Counted from the stretch's first letter, positions 41,270 to 47,253 are shown. The stretch is DNA of 64,000 nucleotides from Heliocidaris tuberculata (GCA_025618425.1 CM046842.1:21425840-21489839), one strand, 5' to 3'. Made by a program: numbers and translations. Notes: generated from the letters alone by a model not told the origin.

Positions 41270-44200
41270 TTCTCTCTTTGATCCTTACCTCAAAAATATG
41301 TTCGAGCTCATCCCTGTCCAAATTTTCGCAGACCATCTCCAGCTCTTCCCATTCAATATATCCATTTCCATCCAAATCGCAGGCATCGAAAAGCTGCTGG
41401 ATAGCCTCCGGGCTTGGATCGTTGGTGGCGCTACCCATCTCAGCGGGAGACTGCAGATTTTCGGATGACGTCATTAAACCTATAAAAATGAAATGAAATA
41501 GAATTCAAAGATAATTATCAAAAATGGAAAGTGTTTGGAGGAGCATGTTGTGATGTTATTCATGGTCAAAATTGATATGTCGATGTTAATTTTTGTTTAC
41601 TACCTGAAATGTCAATGTCAAATAGCATTATATACACACCGCCGTTTATACGTGATGTATTTTCACTAGTATATCATAATTATGCATTAGTAGAAAAGCA
41701 GCATAAATCGAGGGGGGGGGGGTGGGCACTTCCTCCAACAACAACAATAAATAACTAAATAAATAAAAAGAAAGAAAAAAATAGTTAAAGCTGTAAAGCT
41801 TCTTAACGTGTCCCAAATCAACAATCGTGTAATTTCCTTTCTGCAAAGATATTCAAATCAAATCGATTGTTGCTAATCTTAAGATATAAAGCGAATTTAT
41901 CTCTTTTTCGAGGGGGTACTTATGACTTATACATGCTCATAGTAAAATCGTAATAATTTTTCTCACTGATGATTTTTCGAAAAAGCGTGTGAAAAAGTAA
42001 CCTGAAATATCAATACATAGTGGTTCTCCGAATAATGCCCCGGCTATAATAATTGCTCCGGGCTTTATTCCGTCAAAGATGTAGGTTTAATGTTAGGGTT
42101 ACATTGGGTTTTGTTTCGGGTTAGGGTTAGAGTTAGGGTGTGGTATAGCGTTTGGTCCAGGGTTGAAGTTAACAATTCGGTCAGTGTACGAAAGTGACGC
42201 GGAAGCTGAGTTAGTTGACCTGCTGAATTACATGTAGATCAGCAACAGAATATTGCAATAAAACGATAAAAACTTCTTTCGAAAAATAAACTCAAGGGCA
42301 ATTTCAAAGGCCTATTGTACTGCCCATAGAAATCAGGTTCGGATTACGTAATATGCCATTGTAATGTTGGCACATTTCTAAAGGTGATAGACAGGGCTAT
42401 TGAAATTGCCTTCAGTTAATTTTTCGAAAATAGTTTTTATCGTGTTCAATATTCTGTTGCTGATCTCCGACAAAAGCGGAGGGAGAAAAAGAAGAAGAAG
42501 AAGAAGAAGAAGAAGAAGAAGAAGAAGAAGAAGAAGAAGAAGAAGAAGAAGAAGAAGAAGAAGAAGAAGAAGAAGAAGAAGAAGAAGAAGAAGAAGAAGA
42601 AAAAGAAGAAGAAGACAAAGAAAAAGAAGAGGAAGAAGAAAGAAAGAAGAAGAAGAAGAAAAAAAAATGAAGACAAAGAAAAAGAAAAAGAGGAGGAAGA
42701 AGAAGAAGAAGAAGAAGAAAAAGAAGAAGAAGAAGAAGAAGAAGAAGAAGAAAAAGAAAAAGAAGAAGTAGAAGAAGAAGAAAAAAAAGAAGAAGAAGAA
42801 GAAGAAGAAGAAGAAGAAAAAGAAGAAGAAGAAGAAGAAGAAGAAGAAGAAGAAGAAGAAGAAGAAGAAGAAGAAGAAGAAGAAGAAGAAGAAGAAGAAG
42901 AAGAAGAAGAAGAAGAAGAAGAAGAGAAGAAGAAGAAGAAGAAGAAGAAGAAGAAGAAGAAGAAGAAGAAGAAGAAGAAGAAGAAGAAGAAGAAGAAGAA
43001 GAAGAAGAAGAAGAAGAAGAAGACTTGCCGCCGGAGCATATGTCGATAGAACGGTACAAGTAAGACCATGGTACAACAGCACATCATAATATCATTAAAT
43101 TAATAACCAACTAATATTTAAGAAAGAAGACATAAGACGAAATAGGCAATTTCAAAGGCCTATTGTACTGCCCATAGAAATCAGGGTCGGATTACGTAAT
43201 ATGCCATTGTAATGTTGGCACATTTCTAAAGGTGATAGACAGGGCTATTGAAATTGCCTTCAGTTAATTTTTCGAAAATAGTTTTTATCGTGTTCAATAT
43301 TCTGTTGCTGATCTCCGACAAAAGCGGAGGGAGAAAAAGAAGAAGAAGAAGAAGAAGAAGAAGAAGAAGAAGAAGAAGAAGAAGAAGAAAAGAAGAAGAA
43401 GAAGAAGAAGAAGAAGAAGAAGAAGAAGAAGAAGAAGAAGAAAAAGAAGAAGAAGACAAAGAAAAAGAAGAGGAAGAAGAAGAAAGAAGAAGAAGAAGAA
43501 GAAAAAAATGAAGACAAAGAAAAAGAAAAAGAGGAGGAAGAAGAAGAAGAAAAAGAAGAGGAAGAAGAAGAAAGAAGAAGAAGAAGAAGAAGAAGAAGAA
43601 GAAGAAAAAATGAAGACAAAGAAAAAAGACAAAGAGGAGGAAGAAGAAGAAGAAGAAGAAGAAAAAGAACAAGAAGAAGAAGAAGAGAAAAAGAAGAAGA
43701 AGAAAAAGAAGAAGAAGAAGAAGAAAAGAAGAAGAAGAAGAAAAAGAGAAGAAGAAGAAGAAGAAGAAGAAAAAGAGGAGGAAGAAGAAGAAGAAGAAGA
43801 AGAAGAAGAGAAAAGAAGAAGAGAAGAAGAAGAAGAAGAAGAAGAAGAAGAAGAAGAAGAAGAAGAAGAAGAAGAAGAAGAAGAAGAAGAAGAAGAAGAA
43901 GAAGAAGAAGAAGAAGAAGAAGAAGAAGAAGAAGAAGAAGAAGAAGAAGAAGAAGAAGAAGAAGAAGAAGAAGAAGAAGAAGAAGAAGAAGAAGAAGAAG
44001 AAGAAGAAGAAGAAGAAGAAGACTTGCCGCCGGAGCATATGTCGATAGAACGGTACAAGTAAGACCATGGTACAACAGCACATCATAATATCATTAAATT
44101 AATAACCAACTAATATTTAAGAAAGACGACATAAGACCACGAACATCAATGTACCTGACTCGATGTTCATGAGAATGATGATGGCAACGATAATGACGAC

Positions 44201-47200
44201 GAAGGTGACAACGACAATGATATCTATGAGAAATACCCCTCGAACGATGACGACGATGACGTAGATGAATACGAAGATGAGAGGATTATGGATGACGGGA
44301 ATGGGAATCATTGGAGGGTGATCATCCCTTGGATGAAGGCGACAATGAAACCGACGATGATGGCGTGAATGATGAGGGTGATGGATTGATTAGAGATGAA
44401 GGGCTGTAGGAGTATGAAAGGATGACGGTGGTTGTAATGATCTAATCGATGATTTTATTTATGGAAAAATAAATATGTATGTTGAGAGACAGAAGGGCGT
44501 TAATGAAGAGTTAGGGCCCTTTTCGCTCTCTGCAAAAAAAAAAAAAAAAAAAGGAAGAAAGAAAGAAAATCGAATAGTAAGGTATGAACGGAAAACAGGA
44601 AAAAAAGAAAGGGAGCTGTATGTAGGCATGAGAAAAGCCTAGGAAGATGATGCACCCCCCCCCCCCCCCACACCAATGATATAGTATCAAATAAGTGGCT
44701 GCACTACGCCTCCATTTGGCATAGAAAAAAAAAAAGGTCACTAACGACAACTTATATACAGTAGTGATATTTTGATCGCTTTACATCACAAGCAAGCATA
44801 TACATTCTTACATGCTTGTAAACCATGCAACAAGCAATTGACATGTCAGTTAGGTTGCTATTGAGCAGTGGCGAAGCGTGGGTCCAGCCATTGAGTGGGG
44901 CATCGTTATCATTAGAGGGGGGGGGGGGTTGTAATCGGTCTTACTCGATAAATGAAATGTGAATAACAAGGCTATGGGAAGCATGCAGCAGAGTTTCTTA
45001 TCGGTTTCTATTCTCGCCCTTCTCCTCTATTCCTTTCATTAACTTTCTTTTTGTCTCATTTTTTTTAAAGCCAAACCCTTTGCCCCCTCCCTGTACTACG
45101 CCCACGTGGACAGGGGCTAATATTCAAAGTAACATTCACCTTATTCGTTTGTTCTGCACGACACATTAGACAAACATCAAACATGTACATGCCCCACTAA
45201 ACTATTGGATTACTTTGCCATGGTGTGTTGAAGTGTGGTGAGTATAAATCTAATATTTACCCTCGCGAAATCATAACAGTGGTAGCTCCAAGGTTATGAT
45301 TTTTTTTTTCTATTCGGGGAGAAGAGGAGCAAGGATTTACCAAAAGTATTTAGAAGGGAGGTACGCCTGTGTAAAAATTAACAAAAATGATAATAATAGA
45401 GGCAACATACTGCAGTATGGTGACCCCCCCCCCCCTCCCGAGATCCTATATTAGTCACTACATGTTGTTAAATAAATTGTATAGTGTAAATTTTAATTAA
45501 TTCCATTTTTTATTCTAATCGTAGGCCTCCATCACGTTGGCATTACTCGTTGAAAACAACTGAAAACAACATTTTGACAGTGCTTATTATATTCCCCTCC
45601 TTCCTTAAAGGGGGTACCCAATGCTGAAACAATGTTAGTTCATTTAAAAGATCATGATTTTATTAGAAGAAAATCATCTGCCTTAAATTTTTTTTTTAAA
45701 TTCGTGTTGCCAGAAAATCCCCGAAATATGGTAAGATTTCAGGATATTTTGGCCCCTCAGCTGTGTCCCAATTTCAGCTAGGTAACCACAATGACGTCAA
45801 AGTGGTTACCTTGTCGCGCAATTATAGCAAAATGCGCGCAAGGTGTAATGCATTTTGTACAGTCTAGCGCGCAACACATCTGCAATACGCGAACCTGGGT
45901 AACCACTTTGACGTCATTGTGGTTACCTAGCTGAAATTGGGACACAGCTGAGGTGCCAAAATATCCTGAAGTCTTACCATATTTTCTGGCAACACGAATT
46001 TTTAAAAAACTTAAGGCAGATGATTTTCTGCTAATAAAATCATGATCTTTTAAATGAACTAACATTGTTTCAGCATTGGGTACCCCCTTTCAAAAAAAAA
46101 AATGTTTAAAATGTTTTCATCATTTCGAAATAGGTTGATTTGATATTATTCACATCTCTGTTGTTGATGTTACGTTTCAATAATATATCACAGAATGAAT
46201 AAATGAATGAACCAATTTAATACATGTACGCTACATGTACATGCATGAACAAATGGATGAAAGAATGAAAGAGTAAGTATAATCTAAGCCCGAGGCCAAC
46301 TTGCCAAGACAGAAATGTGAGGTTCAAAACCTATTCTGATGATAAGTGGCACACGTGTACATACATACCTTCACTACCGGGTATCAACAATCGCAACATA
46401 TTATTCCGTTCTGTATATAATCCAAATCAAAATTCAATCTACACCACACATTCACTATAACCTTGGTGAAACCAATTACTGCTGTAATCTTCAGTTTTCT
46501 ACAAAGGAAACGGCATCATAACACCCAGACAGCCGCCAGCATTTTGCAGAAAAAAAAATCAACTGTATAAAAATGTGGTTTTATTCAAAAGTTCTGGCGG
46601 TTTTGAATCAGATGGGTGCTACTCGATCGTAGTGTTGTTGATGGCGTTGTGTTTTTCGGGGGTTTTTTATTCGCGAGCATTGATAAAAGAACCATATAAT
46701 AGAAACCTTGTAGAGTTCTTAAAAAGAAGTACAAGGCACGGTGAATAGGCGGGCTACAGGGTTCTTAATTCTTTAAAGAGTTGGATCAATAGTTTTCTTG
46801 TAAATCGATCACAAAGGCGTCTTAACTCATGTTAGCGTAGAGGAGATAATCCATACATTGTAAATGCCAGATAGGTGTGGGTGTGTTTGTGGGGCGAAAC
46901 TTCTTTTTGCATTAACAACATATAGGCATATAGGCTCTAGATGAAATAGGCTCTAGATAAACGTTCTTGGAAAACCCTTTGGGAAATAGGTCACTCCCCC
47001 CCCCCCCCCCCCCCCCATCCCCACCAATTATATTGTAGTGATGCTCTTTGGGGCTCGAACCAAAATTTCCATAATTAACAAAGTAGCCAGACTCATATTC
47101 GTCAACAGAGTGTATGAGCATGAGGCGGCAATATTTTTATTCACGTTTACCGCCCCCTCAGTTATTGCCTACGCTTGCCAGCAACGAAAGAAAAAAAACA

Positions 47201-47253
47201 CATATATATCACAACCGGTGACTATTATGAATATACTCACCATAATAAGCCAT
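10557..47253 (-). CDS. RASEF: RASEF/Rab45-type large Rab GTPase, gene-level model
   Basis: This is a multi-exon gene for an EF-hand, coiled-coil Rab GTPase. In vertebrates RASEF is a membrane-associated Rab that self-associates through its coiled coil. The full model joins 47253-47241, 41479-41289, 38944-38757, 26129-25980, 25068-24978, 22049-21954, 21229-21030, 20696-20628, 20450-20384, 19632-19544, 18979-18855, 17035-16932, 16438-16214, 13352-13214, 12696-12500, 11934-11815, 11391-11315 and 10659-10557. The lengths sum to 2244 nt, or 747 residues plus stop, with no in-frame stop. Residues 39-82 hold two EF-hands, about 131-385 a coiled coil, about 385-546 a Ser-rich linker, and 549 onward the Rab domain, ending in CCDF. 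Exons at 33089-32662 and 23673-22306 give alternative N-termini of 759- and 992-residue forms. Orthology rests on remembered vertebrate RASEF sequence. CRACR2A and RAB44 are the other family members to exclude. Confidence 0.9.
11315..11391 (-). CDS. RASEF: RASEF-like exon: Rab G5 motif (ETSAKDGSN)
   Basis: It encodes [16 protein letters not shown] and onward to IELTR. ETSAK is the G5 guanine-contact loop, and the line [19 protein letters not shown] spans the junction with the upstream exon in the expected order. The first of two possible acceptors (CTTGCAG) is chosen because it keeps the length expected between the G4 and G5 motifs. Donor is GTAAAC. It starts in phase 0 and ends in phase 2. 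Confidence 0.92.
11815..11934 (-). CDS. RASEF: RASEF-like exon: Rab G4 motif (NKVD)
   Basis: Forty codons, phase 0 at both ends, encode [20 protein letters not shown] and onward to DGQRLAT. ANKVD is the NKxD guanine-specificity loop. Acceptor TATAG and donor GTAAGC flank it. Confidence 0.92.
12500..12696 (-). CDS. RASEF: RASEF-like exon: Rab switch regions and G3 motif (WDTAGQE)
   Basis: It encodes [20 protein letters not shown] and then [20 protein letters not shown] and [10 protein letters not shown]. The catalytic Gln of WDTAGQE is present, so GTP hydrolysis should be intact. The stretch [12 protein letters not shown] is typical of RASEF and differs from the CRACR2A and RAB44 branch as I remember it. 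It starts after 1 base carried from the P-loop exon and ends in phase 0 at EAIE. Confidence 0.94.
13214..13352 (-). CDS. RASEF: RASEF-like exon: Rab P-loop (GDAAVGKSS)
   Basis: It encodes [12 protein letters not shown], then [20 protein letters not shown] and [23 protein letters not shown] is the P-loop (about residues 556-563 of the 747-residue form), and the Thr of NSTLG is the switch I magnesium ligand. Acceptor TTTTTAG and donor GTAAG flank it. The next intron is 3' of the first base of the GGT codon. Confidence 0.94.
13453..14464. mobile_element. Tc1/mariner-like TIR element carrying TU-like minisatellite remnants (locus 2)
   Basis: The left end CAGCCCTGGAAAAAAATTAT and the inverted right end CAGCCCTGGAAAAAAATAAT match over about 26 bp, and TA lies outside both ends (13451-13452, 14465-14466). 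TA target choice and CAG-type ends fit Tc1/mariner. Inside, GGACAATTACCCC-type units at about 13596-13690 and their reverse complements at about 14251-14335 repeat the foldback pattern of the 4.3-4.76 kb locus. Two CAGGACATTTATTT-type duplicated blocks lie at 14040-14180. No transposase was recognised. It occupies the RASEF intron between the linker and P-loop exons. Confidence 0.65.
14482..14649. mobile_element. hAT-like G-rich MITE with 8-bp target duplication
   Basis: AGCATGAT occurs exactly at 14474-14481 and at 14650-14657, directly outside ends reading CAGCGGCGAATTTAC and, inverted, TAAGGGCGGATCC. An exact 8-bp duplication with short CAGxGGCGGAT-like ends supports a hAT-type element. 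The interior is poly-G, then poly-C. Confidence 0.7.
16214..16438 (-). CDS. RASEF: RASEF-like exon: Ser/His-rich linker before the Rab domain
   Basis: Seventy-five codons, phase 0 at both ends, run from [20 protein letters not shown] to [14 protein letters not shown]. The exon is predicted disordered and rich in Ser, His and Gln, with an SRGSSPRSS stretch of possible phosphosites. It joins directly to [12 protein letters not shown] of the P-loop exon, giving a Pro-rich hinge. Acceptor TTTTCTAG and donor GTATG flank it. Confidence 0.88.
16708..16761. repeat. (TA)n microsatellite
   Basis: About 26 uninterrupted TA dinucleotides in an intron, able to extrude a cruciform. Confidence 0.95.
16932..17035 (-). 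CDS. RASEF: RASEF-like exon: conserved linker motif [15 protein letters not shown]
   Basis: It encodes (D)[18 protein letters not shown] then [24 protein letters not shown](Y/L)DSE is, from memory, a conserved island within the otherwise variable linker of vertebrate RASEF, so this short exon is a good orthology marker. It starts after 1 carried base and ends in phase 0. Confidence 0.9.
18414..18530. repeat. G17/C21 inverted homopolymer pair and (AAATTC)n
   Basis: A run of 17 G (18414-18430) is followed about 38 bp later by 21 C (18468-18488), so one strand can form a G:C hairpin. Five AAATTC units follow at 18501-18530. Confidence 0.8.
18855..18979 (-). CDS. RASEF: RASEF-like exon: variable linker
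   Basis: It encodes [20 protein letters not shown] then [20 protein letters not shown]. No domain is recognised; the position matches the disordered linker. It starts with 1 base completing a Pro codon and ends with 1 base of the Asp codon of the next exon. Placement rests on phase agreement on both sides and on the acceptor ending ATGTTAG. Confidence 0.8.
19544..19632 (-). CDS. RASEF: RASEF-like exon: acidic linker
   Basis: It encodes [20 protein letters not shown] then YMDDDVIVD. The acceptor TCTCTCCCAACAG is strong and the donor is GTACGT. It is phase 0 at the start and phase 2 at the end, matching its neighbours. It lies just after the end of the coiled coil. Confidence 0.82.
19680..19825. 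mobile_element. Short MITE (GGGGCCCGTTGCACAAAAC ends)
   Basis: GGGGCCCGTTGCACAAAAC at the left faces TTTGGTGCAACAGGCCCC at the right. Internal repeats of CGCAACT/AGTTGCG and CGTTTGATTTT extend the self-complementarity. It lies about 48 bp upstream of the RASEF acidic linker exon, in the same intron. Confidence 0.6.
20384..20450 (-). CDS. RASEF: RASEF-like exon: coiled-coil end ([19 protein letters not shown])
   Basis: It encodes [20 protein letters not shown] and SR. This matches, from memory, the TANRKLHDSNDGLRSALEN stretch at the end of the vertebrate RASEF coiled coil. It starts with 1 base and ends in phase 0. Confidence 0.92.
20628..20696 (-). CDS. RASEF: RASEF-like exon: coiled coil
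   Basis: It encodes [20 protein letters not shown] and LL, a heptad-like segment. The acceptor TTTTTTCTCCCAG is strong and the donor is GTAAG. Phases 2/2 agree with the neighbours. Confidence 0.9.
21030..21229 (-). CDS. RASEF: RASEF-like exon: central coiled coil
   Basis: It encodes [20 protein letters not shown], then [20 protein letters not shown] and [20 protein letters not shown]. The motif LxEAQTNxxxxxSELxxLKSD is also in vertebrate RASEF as I recall it. The hydrophobic heptads are continuous. Phase 0 start, phase 2 end. Confidence 0.93.
21449..21814. mobile_element. hAT-like G-rich element
   Basis: Ends read CAGGGGCGGATCCAGG and, inverted, CAGTGGCGGATTTAGG. Flanking octamers GCCGGAAG and ACCCGAAG match at 6 of 8. 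It contains several poly-G runs and shares the phrase CGCCAGCCCTCCAAAAGTCG with the element at 52.75 kb, so both are copies of one family. It lies in a RASEF intron. Confidence 0.65.
21954..22049 (-). CDS. RASEF: RASEF-like exon: coiled coil, junction shared by full-length and short forms
   Basis: Thirty-two codons, phase 0 at both ends, encode [20 protein letters not shown] then [12 protein letters not shown]. Two upstream exons end in phase 0 and can splice to it: the coiled-coil exon ending at 24978 (RVRKE) and the large alternative exon ending at 22306 (PTPSQ). Confidence 0.9.
22306..23673 (-). CDS. RASEF: Alternative first exon of the RASEF-like gene: 456-residue low-complexity N-terminus
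   Basis: A 456-codon open frame starts at ATG 23673 in a good context (AAAATGG) and ends at a CAG|GTATAA donor in phase 0, matching the coiled-coil exon at 22049. The protein starts [17 protein letters not shown] and is then rich in Gln, Asn, His, Ser and Pro. Residues about 218-311 hold three LPxYYKPxxL units spaced exactly 40 residues apart (YYKP at 224, 264, 304). Residues about 356-415 hold [16 protein letters not shown] and KSTPDLRR. No EF-hand is present. An in-frame TGA lies about 45 bp upstream of the ATG, and TATA and CCAAT boxes precede it, so a first exon is favoured. Use as an internal cassette is possible if AAG or CAG just upstream serves as acceptor, since both keep phase 0. 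No known domain was recognised. The joined product would have 992 residues. Confidence 0.82.
23776..23806 (-). promoter_or_regulatory. Candidate internal promoter: CCAAT and TATA boxes
   Basis: On the minus strand CCAATC (23806-23801) is followed by TATATAAA (23783-23776). A start site about 30 bp further on would lie near 23748 and leave a 5' leader of about 75 nt before ATG 23673. The spacing is that of a classical TATA promoter and would drive the EF-hand-less form. Confidence 0.5.
24694..24957. mobile_element. MITE ending 20 bp from a RASEF splice donor
   Basis: GGGCAATTCCATGGTTA (24694-24710) is inverted at 24941-24957 as TAACCGTGGAATTGCCC. The interior has repeats of ACGTGACGT and AACGTAACGT. 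The right end lies about 20 bp from the donor of the coiled-coil exon at 24978. Confidence 0.65.
24978..25068 (-). CDS. RASEF: RASEF-like exon: coiled coil
   Basis: It encodes [20 protein letters not shown] then [10 protein letters not shown]. It starts after 1 base that completes an Arg codon and ends in phase 0. The donor is GTTAGA, weaker than the others. The sequence continues the heptads of the flanking exons. Confidence 0.88.
25785..25935. repeat. (ATAATG)n-type microsatellite
   Basis: Mixed ATAATG and ATAATA units fill about 150 bp of intron. The Ile/Val-only minus-strand translation is a repeat artefact. Confidence 0.9.
25980..26129 (-). CDS. RASEF: RASEF-like exon: start of the common region, receives alternative N-termini
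   Basis: It encodes [20 protein letters not shown], then [20 protein letters not shown] and VDRLEKSLK. The pattern LYxxLxxxEPxxLxxYExVIxxxIxxIR is the first conserved block after the EF-hands in vertebrate RASEF as I recall it. It begins with 1 base, so it accepts any upstream exon ending in phase 2. Both EF-hand modules (exons ending at 38757 and at 32662) do. Confidence 0.92.
28783..28934. mobile_element. TA-flanked MITE (CACAGTAAAAGCGTTG ends)
   Basis: CACAGTAAAAGCGTTGTTAAAA at the left is inverted at the right as TTTAAACAGCGTTTTCTCTGTG, and TA lies outside both ends. Internal hairpins GTTGTATACAAC and GTTGTTCAG/CTGAACAAC-like arms are present. Confidence 0.65.
31617..32170. mobile_element. 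hAT-like element with exact 8-bp target duplication
   Basis: GTAATCAT lies exactly at 31609-31616 and at 32171-32178. The ends are GAGTGGCATATACAGGG and, inverted, CAGTGGCATATCTACAGG. At 554 bp it is the longest of the hAT-like copies here. Short open frames inside show no transposase similarity. Confidence 0.72.
32662..33089 (-). CDS. RASEF: Alternative first coding exon: RASEF-type EF-hand pair (module 2)
   Basis: ATG 33089 in an optimal context (ACCATGG) starts [22 protein letters not shown] loop 1 is residues 14-25 ([12 protein letters not shown], with Asp instead of Glu at position 12). Loop 2 is residues 50-61 ([12 protein letters not shown], canonical). A disordered Gly/Lys-rich stretch and [15 protein letters not shown] follow. 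The exon ends in phase 2 at AAG|GTGTGT and fits the common exon at 26129, giving a 759-residue protein. The AWQ segment next to the junction resembles vertebrate RASEF in my memory. It may be an independent first exon (TATA-like box at 33145). Less likely, it is spliced behind module 1 to give four EF-hands through a weak acceptor just upstream. Confidence 0.85.
33140..33145 (-). promoter_or_regulatory. Candidate TATA box for module 2
   Basis: GGTATAAACC on the minus strand lies about 51 bp upstream of ATG 33089. A start about 28 bp downstream would leave a leader of about 24 nt. The evidence is positional only. Confidence 0.3.
34528..34650. repeat. (GTT)n with T and G homopolymer tail
   Basis: GTT/GTTTT units run for about 95 bp, followed by about 14 T and 11 G. 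Confidence 0.9.
34855..34926. mobile_element. 72-bp TTAA-flanked MITE
   Basis: CCCTCTTAGTCCC at the left and GGGGACTGAGAGGG at the right are inverted, and TTAA lies outside both ends (34851-34854, 34927-34930). It is a minimal piggyBac-type footprint. Confidence 0.55.
36981..37005 (+). repeat. Run of 25 G
   Basis: An uninterrupted G25 tract follows a GC-rich patch (36850-36950). It is able to form G-quadruplexes and probably belongs to a poly-G-bearing MITE. Confidence 0.9.
38112..38277. repeat. Near-perfect hairpin, about 70-bp arms
   Basis: The left arm (TACAGGGTCTTTATTCGG, then AAATCTAGTGCGATCTATGG) is inverted on the right (CCATAGATCGCACTAGATTT and onward to CCCTGTATA). The loop of about 23 bp is itself self-complementary (GGGGCTCTCGCCCC). 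A diverged copy of the left arm lies at 37868-37920. Confidence 0.75.
38298..38510. repeat. (CT)n-rich microsatellite cluster
   Basis: Several CT blocks separated by short unique sequence form a polypyrimidine-biased stretch. Confidence 0.9.
38757..38944 (-). CDS. RASEF: RASEF-like exon: second EF-hand of module 1
   Basis: It encodes [20 protein letters not shown], then [18 protein letters not shown] and [18 protein letters not shown]. The EF loop is [12 protein letters not shown] (residues 71-82), with Asp in place of Glu at position 12, a change that generally lowers calcium affinity. An Arg-rich patch follows. It starts in phase 0 and ends in phase 2 (TG|GTAAG), fitting the common exon at 26129. 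The segment before the junction looks more like CRACR2A than RASEF from memory. Confidence 0.88.
38991..39152. mobile_element. Foldback MITE, about 75-bp arms
   Basis: TTAATACATGGTTGGGAG and GGTTTTTATCGTGG on the left are matched in inverted form by CCACGATAAAAACC and GATGTATTAA on the right. The centre contains GTGCGTTAG/CTAACGCAC repeats. Almost the whole sequence is stem. Confidence 0.7.
39984..41131. mobile_element. TU-like foldback element with GCTCCGCCGACA minisatellite arms (locus 3)
   Basis: The left arm (39988-40245) is a tandem array of a roughly 15-bp unit (TTGCTCCGCCGACAA core). The right arm (about 40860-41120) is the same unit in reverse complement (TTGTCGGCGGAGCAA core). About 600 bp of unrelated sequence with an A run and C runs separates them. 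The ends start ACATATGCTCC and, inverted, ACATAATGCTCC. No target duplication was found. The layout, with tandem short repeats as inverted arms around a unique centre, is that described for sea urchin TU transposons. Confidence 0.7.
41289..41479 (-). CDS. RASEF: RASEF-like exon: first EF-hand of module 1
   Basis: It encodes [20 protein letters not shown] and then [40 protein letters not shown]. The EF loop [12 protein letters not shown] (residues 39-50) has all canonical ligands. The acceptor TTTTTATAG|GTTTAATG places the exon 2 bases into a codon and joins in frame with MAYYG of the 47.2-kb exon. The internal ATG (41474) could also start translation if an upstream non-coding exon is used. 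It ends in phase 0. Confidence 0.9.
42110..42141. repeat. Short interstitial telomere-like patch
   Basis: GGGTTAGGGTTAGAGTTAGGG contains three near-TTAGGG units, with GGGTTTTG and GTTAGGGTTAC close by. TTAGGG is the telomere unit of deuterostomes. The patch is too short to conclude that it is a former telomere. Confidence 0.4.
42297..43139. repeat. GAA-array duplication unit 1
   Basis: Unique flank (42297-42485, starting GGCAATTTCAAAGGCC), then about 535 bp of almost pure AAG/GAA purine repeat (42487-43021), then unique flank (GACTTGCCGCCGGAGC to 43139). The left flank contains a small inverted repeat, GGCAATTTCAAAGGCC to GGGCTATTGAAATTGCC. Long open frames of poly-Glu, Lys, Arg, Phe, Leu or Ser here are artefacts of the repeat. 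Confidence 0.95.
43145..44138. repeat. GAA-array duplication unit 2
   Basis: This repeats the flanks of unit 1 with only a few differences, but the purine array is longer (43335-44021, about 687 bp) and contains more AAAAAG and GAGGAAG interruptions. The duplication is therefore recent relative to array change. Confidence 0.95.
45607..46090. mobile_element. Large near-perfect inverted repeat, about 200-bp arms
   Basis: The left arm, starting AAAGGGGGTACCCAATGCTG, and the right arm, ending CAGCATTGGGTACCCCCTTT, match over almost their whole length with a few indels. The spacer is about 90 bp. The inner edge of each arm carries its own palindrome, GGTAACCAC and GTGGTTACC around TGACGTCA. No coding capacity. 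It is probably a foldback MITE; the target duplication is unclear. Confidence 0.8.
47241..47253 (-). CDS. RASEF: RASEF-like first coding exon (MAYYG)
   Basis: ATG GCT TAT TAT G precedes a strong GTGAGTATA donor. The leftover G joins GT of the 41479 exon to give an in-frame [16 protein letters not shown]. The start context is only moderate (G at +4). A short upstream frame starts at ATG 47276 and overlaps this start. The transcription start was not located; upstream sequence to about 47.6 kb is probably leader or promoter. Confidence 0.65.

Larger units (their letters stand above)
38945..41288 (-). other. Intron between module 1 EF-hand exons
   Basis: It holds a foldback at 38991-39152, the TU-like element at about 39984-41131, an A-rich run of about 28 at 40624-40651 and (CT)n at 41221-41277. 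No other coding exon was seen. Confidence 0.7.
41480..47240 (-). other. First intron of the full-length form
   Basis: This 5.8-kb intron holds a telomere-like patch (42110-42141), the duplicated GAA arrays (42297-44138), an (A)n run near 44535, G-rich MITE-like sequence at about 44870-45100, and the large inverted repeat at 45607-46090. No other coding exon was recognised. Confidence 0.7.

Noticed and set aside
42378..44086. Long open frames of poly-Phe, Leu, Ser, Glu, Lys or Arg on both strands
   Set aside because: They are translations of the GAA arrays in every frame; length comes from repeat purity, not selection.
44870..45105. Further hAT-like element (CAGTGGCGAAGCG left end)
   Set aside because: The right end is uncertain and no octamer duplication was found.
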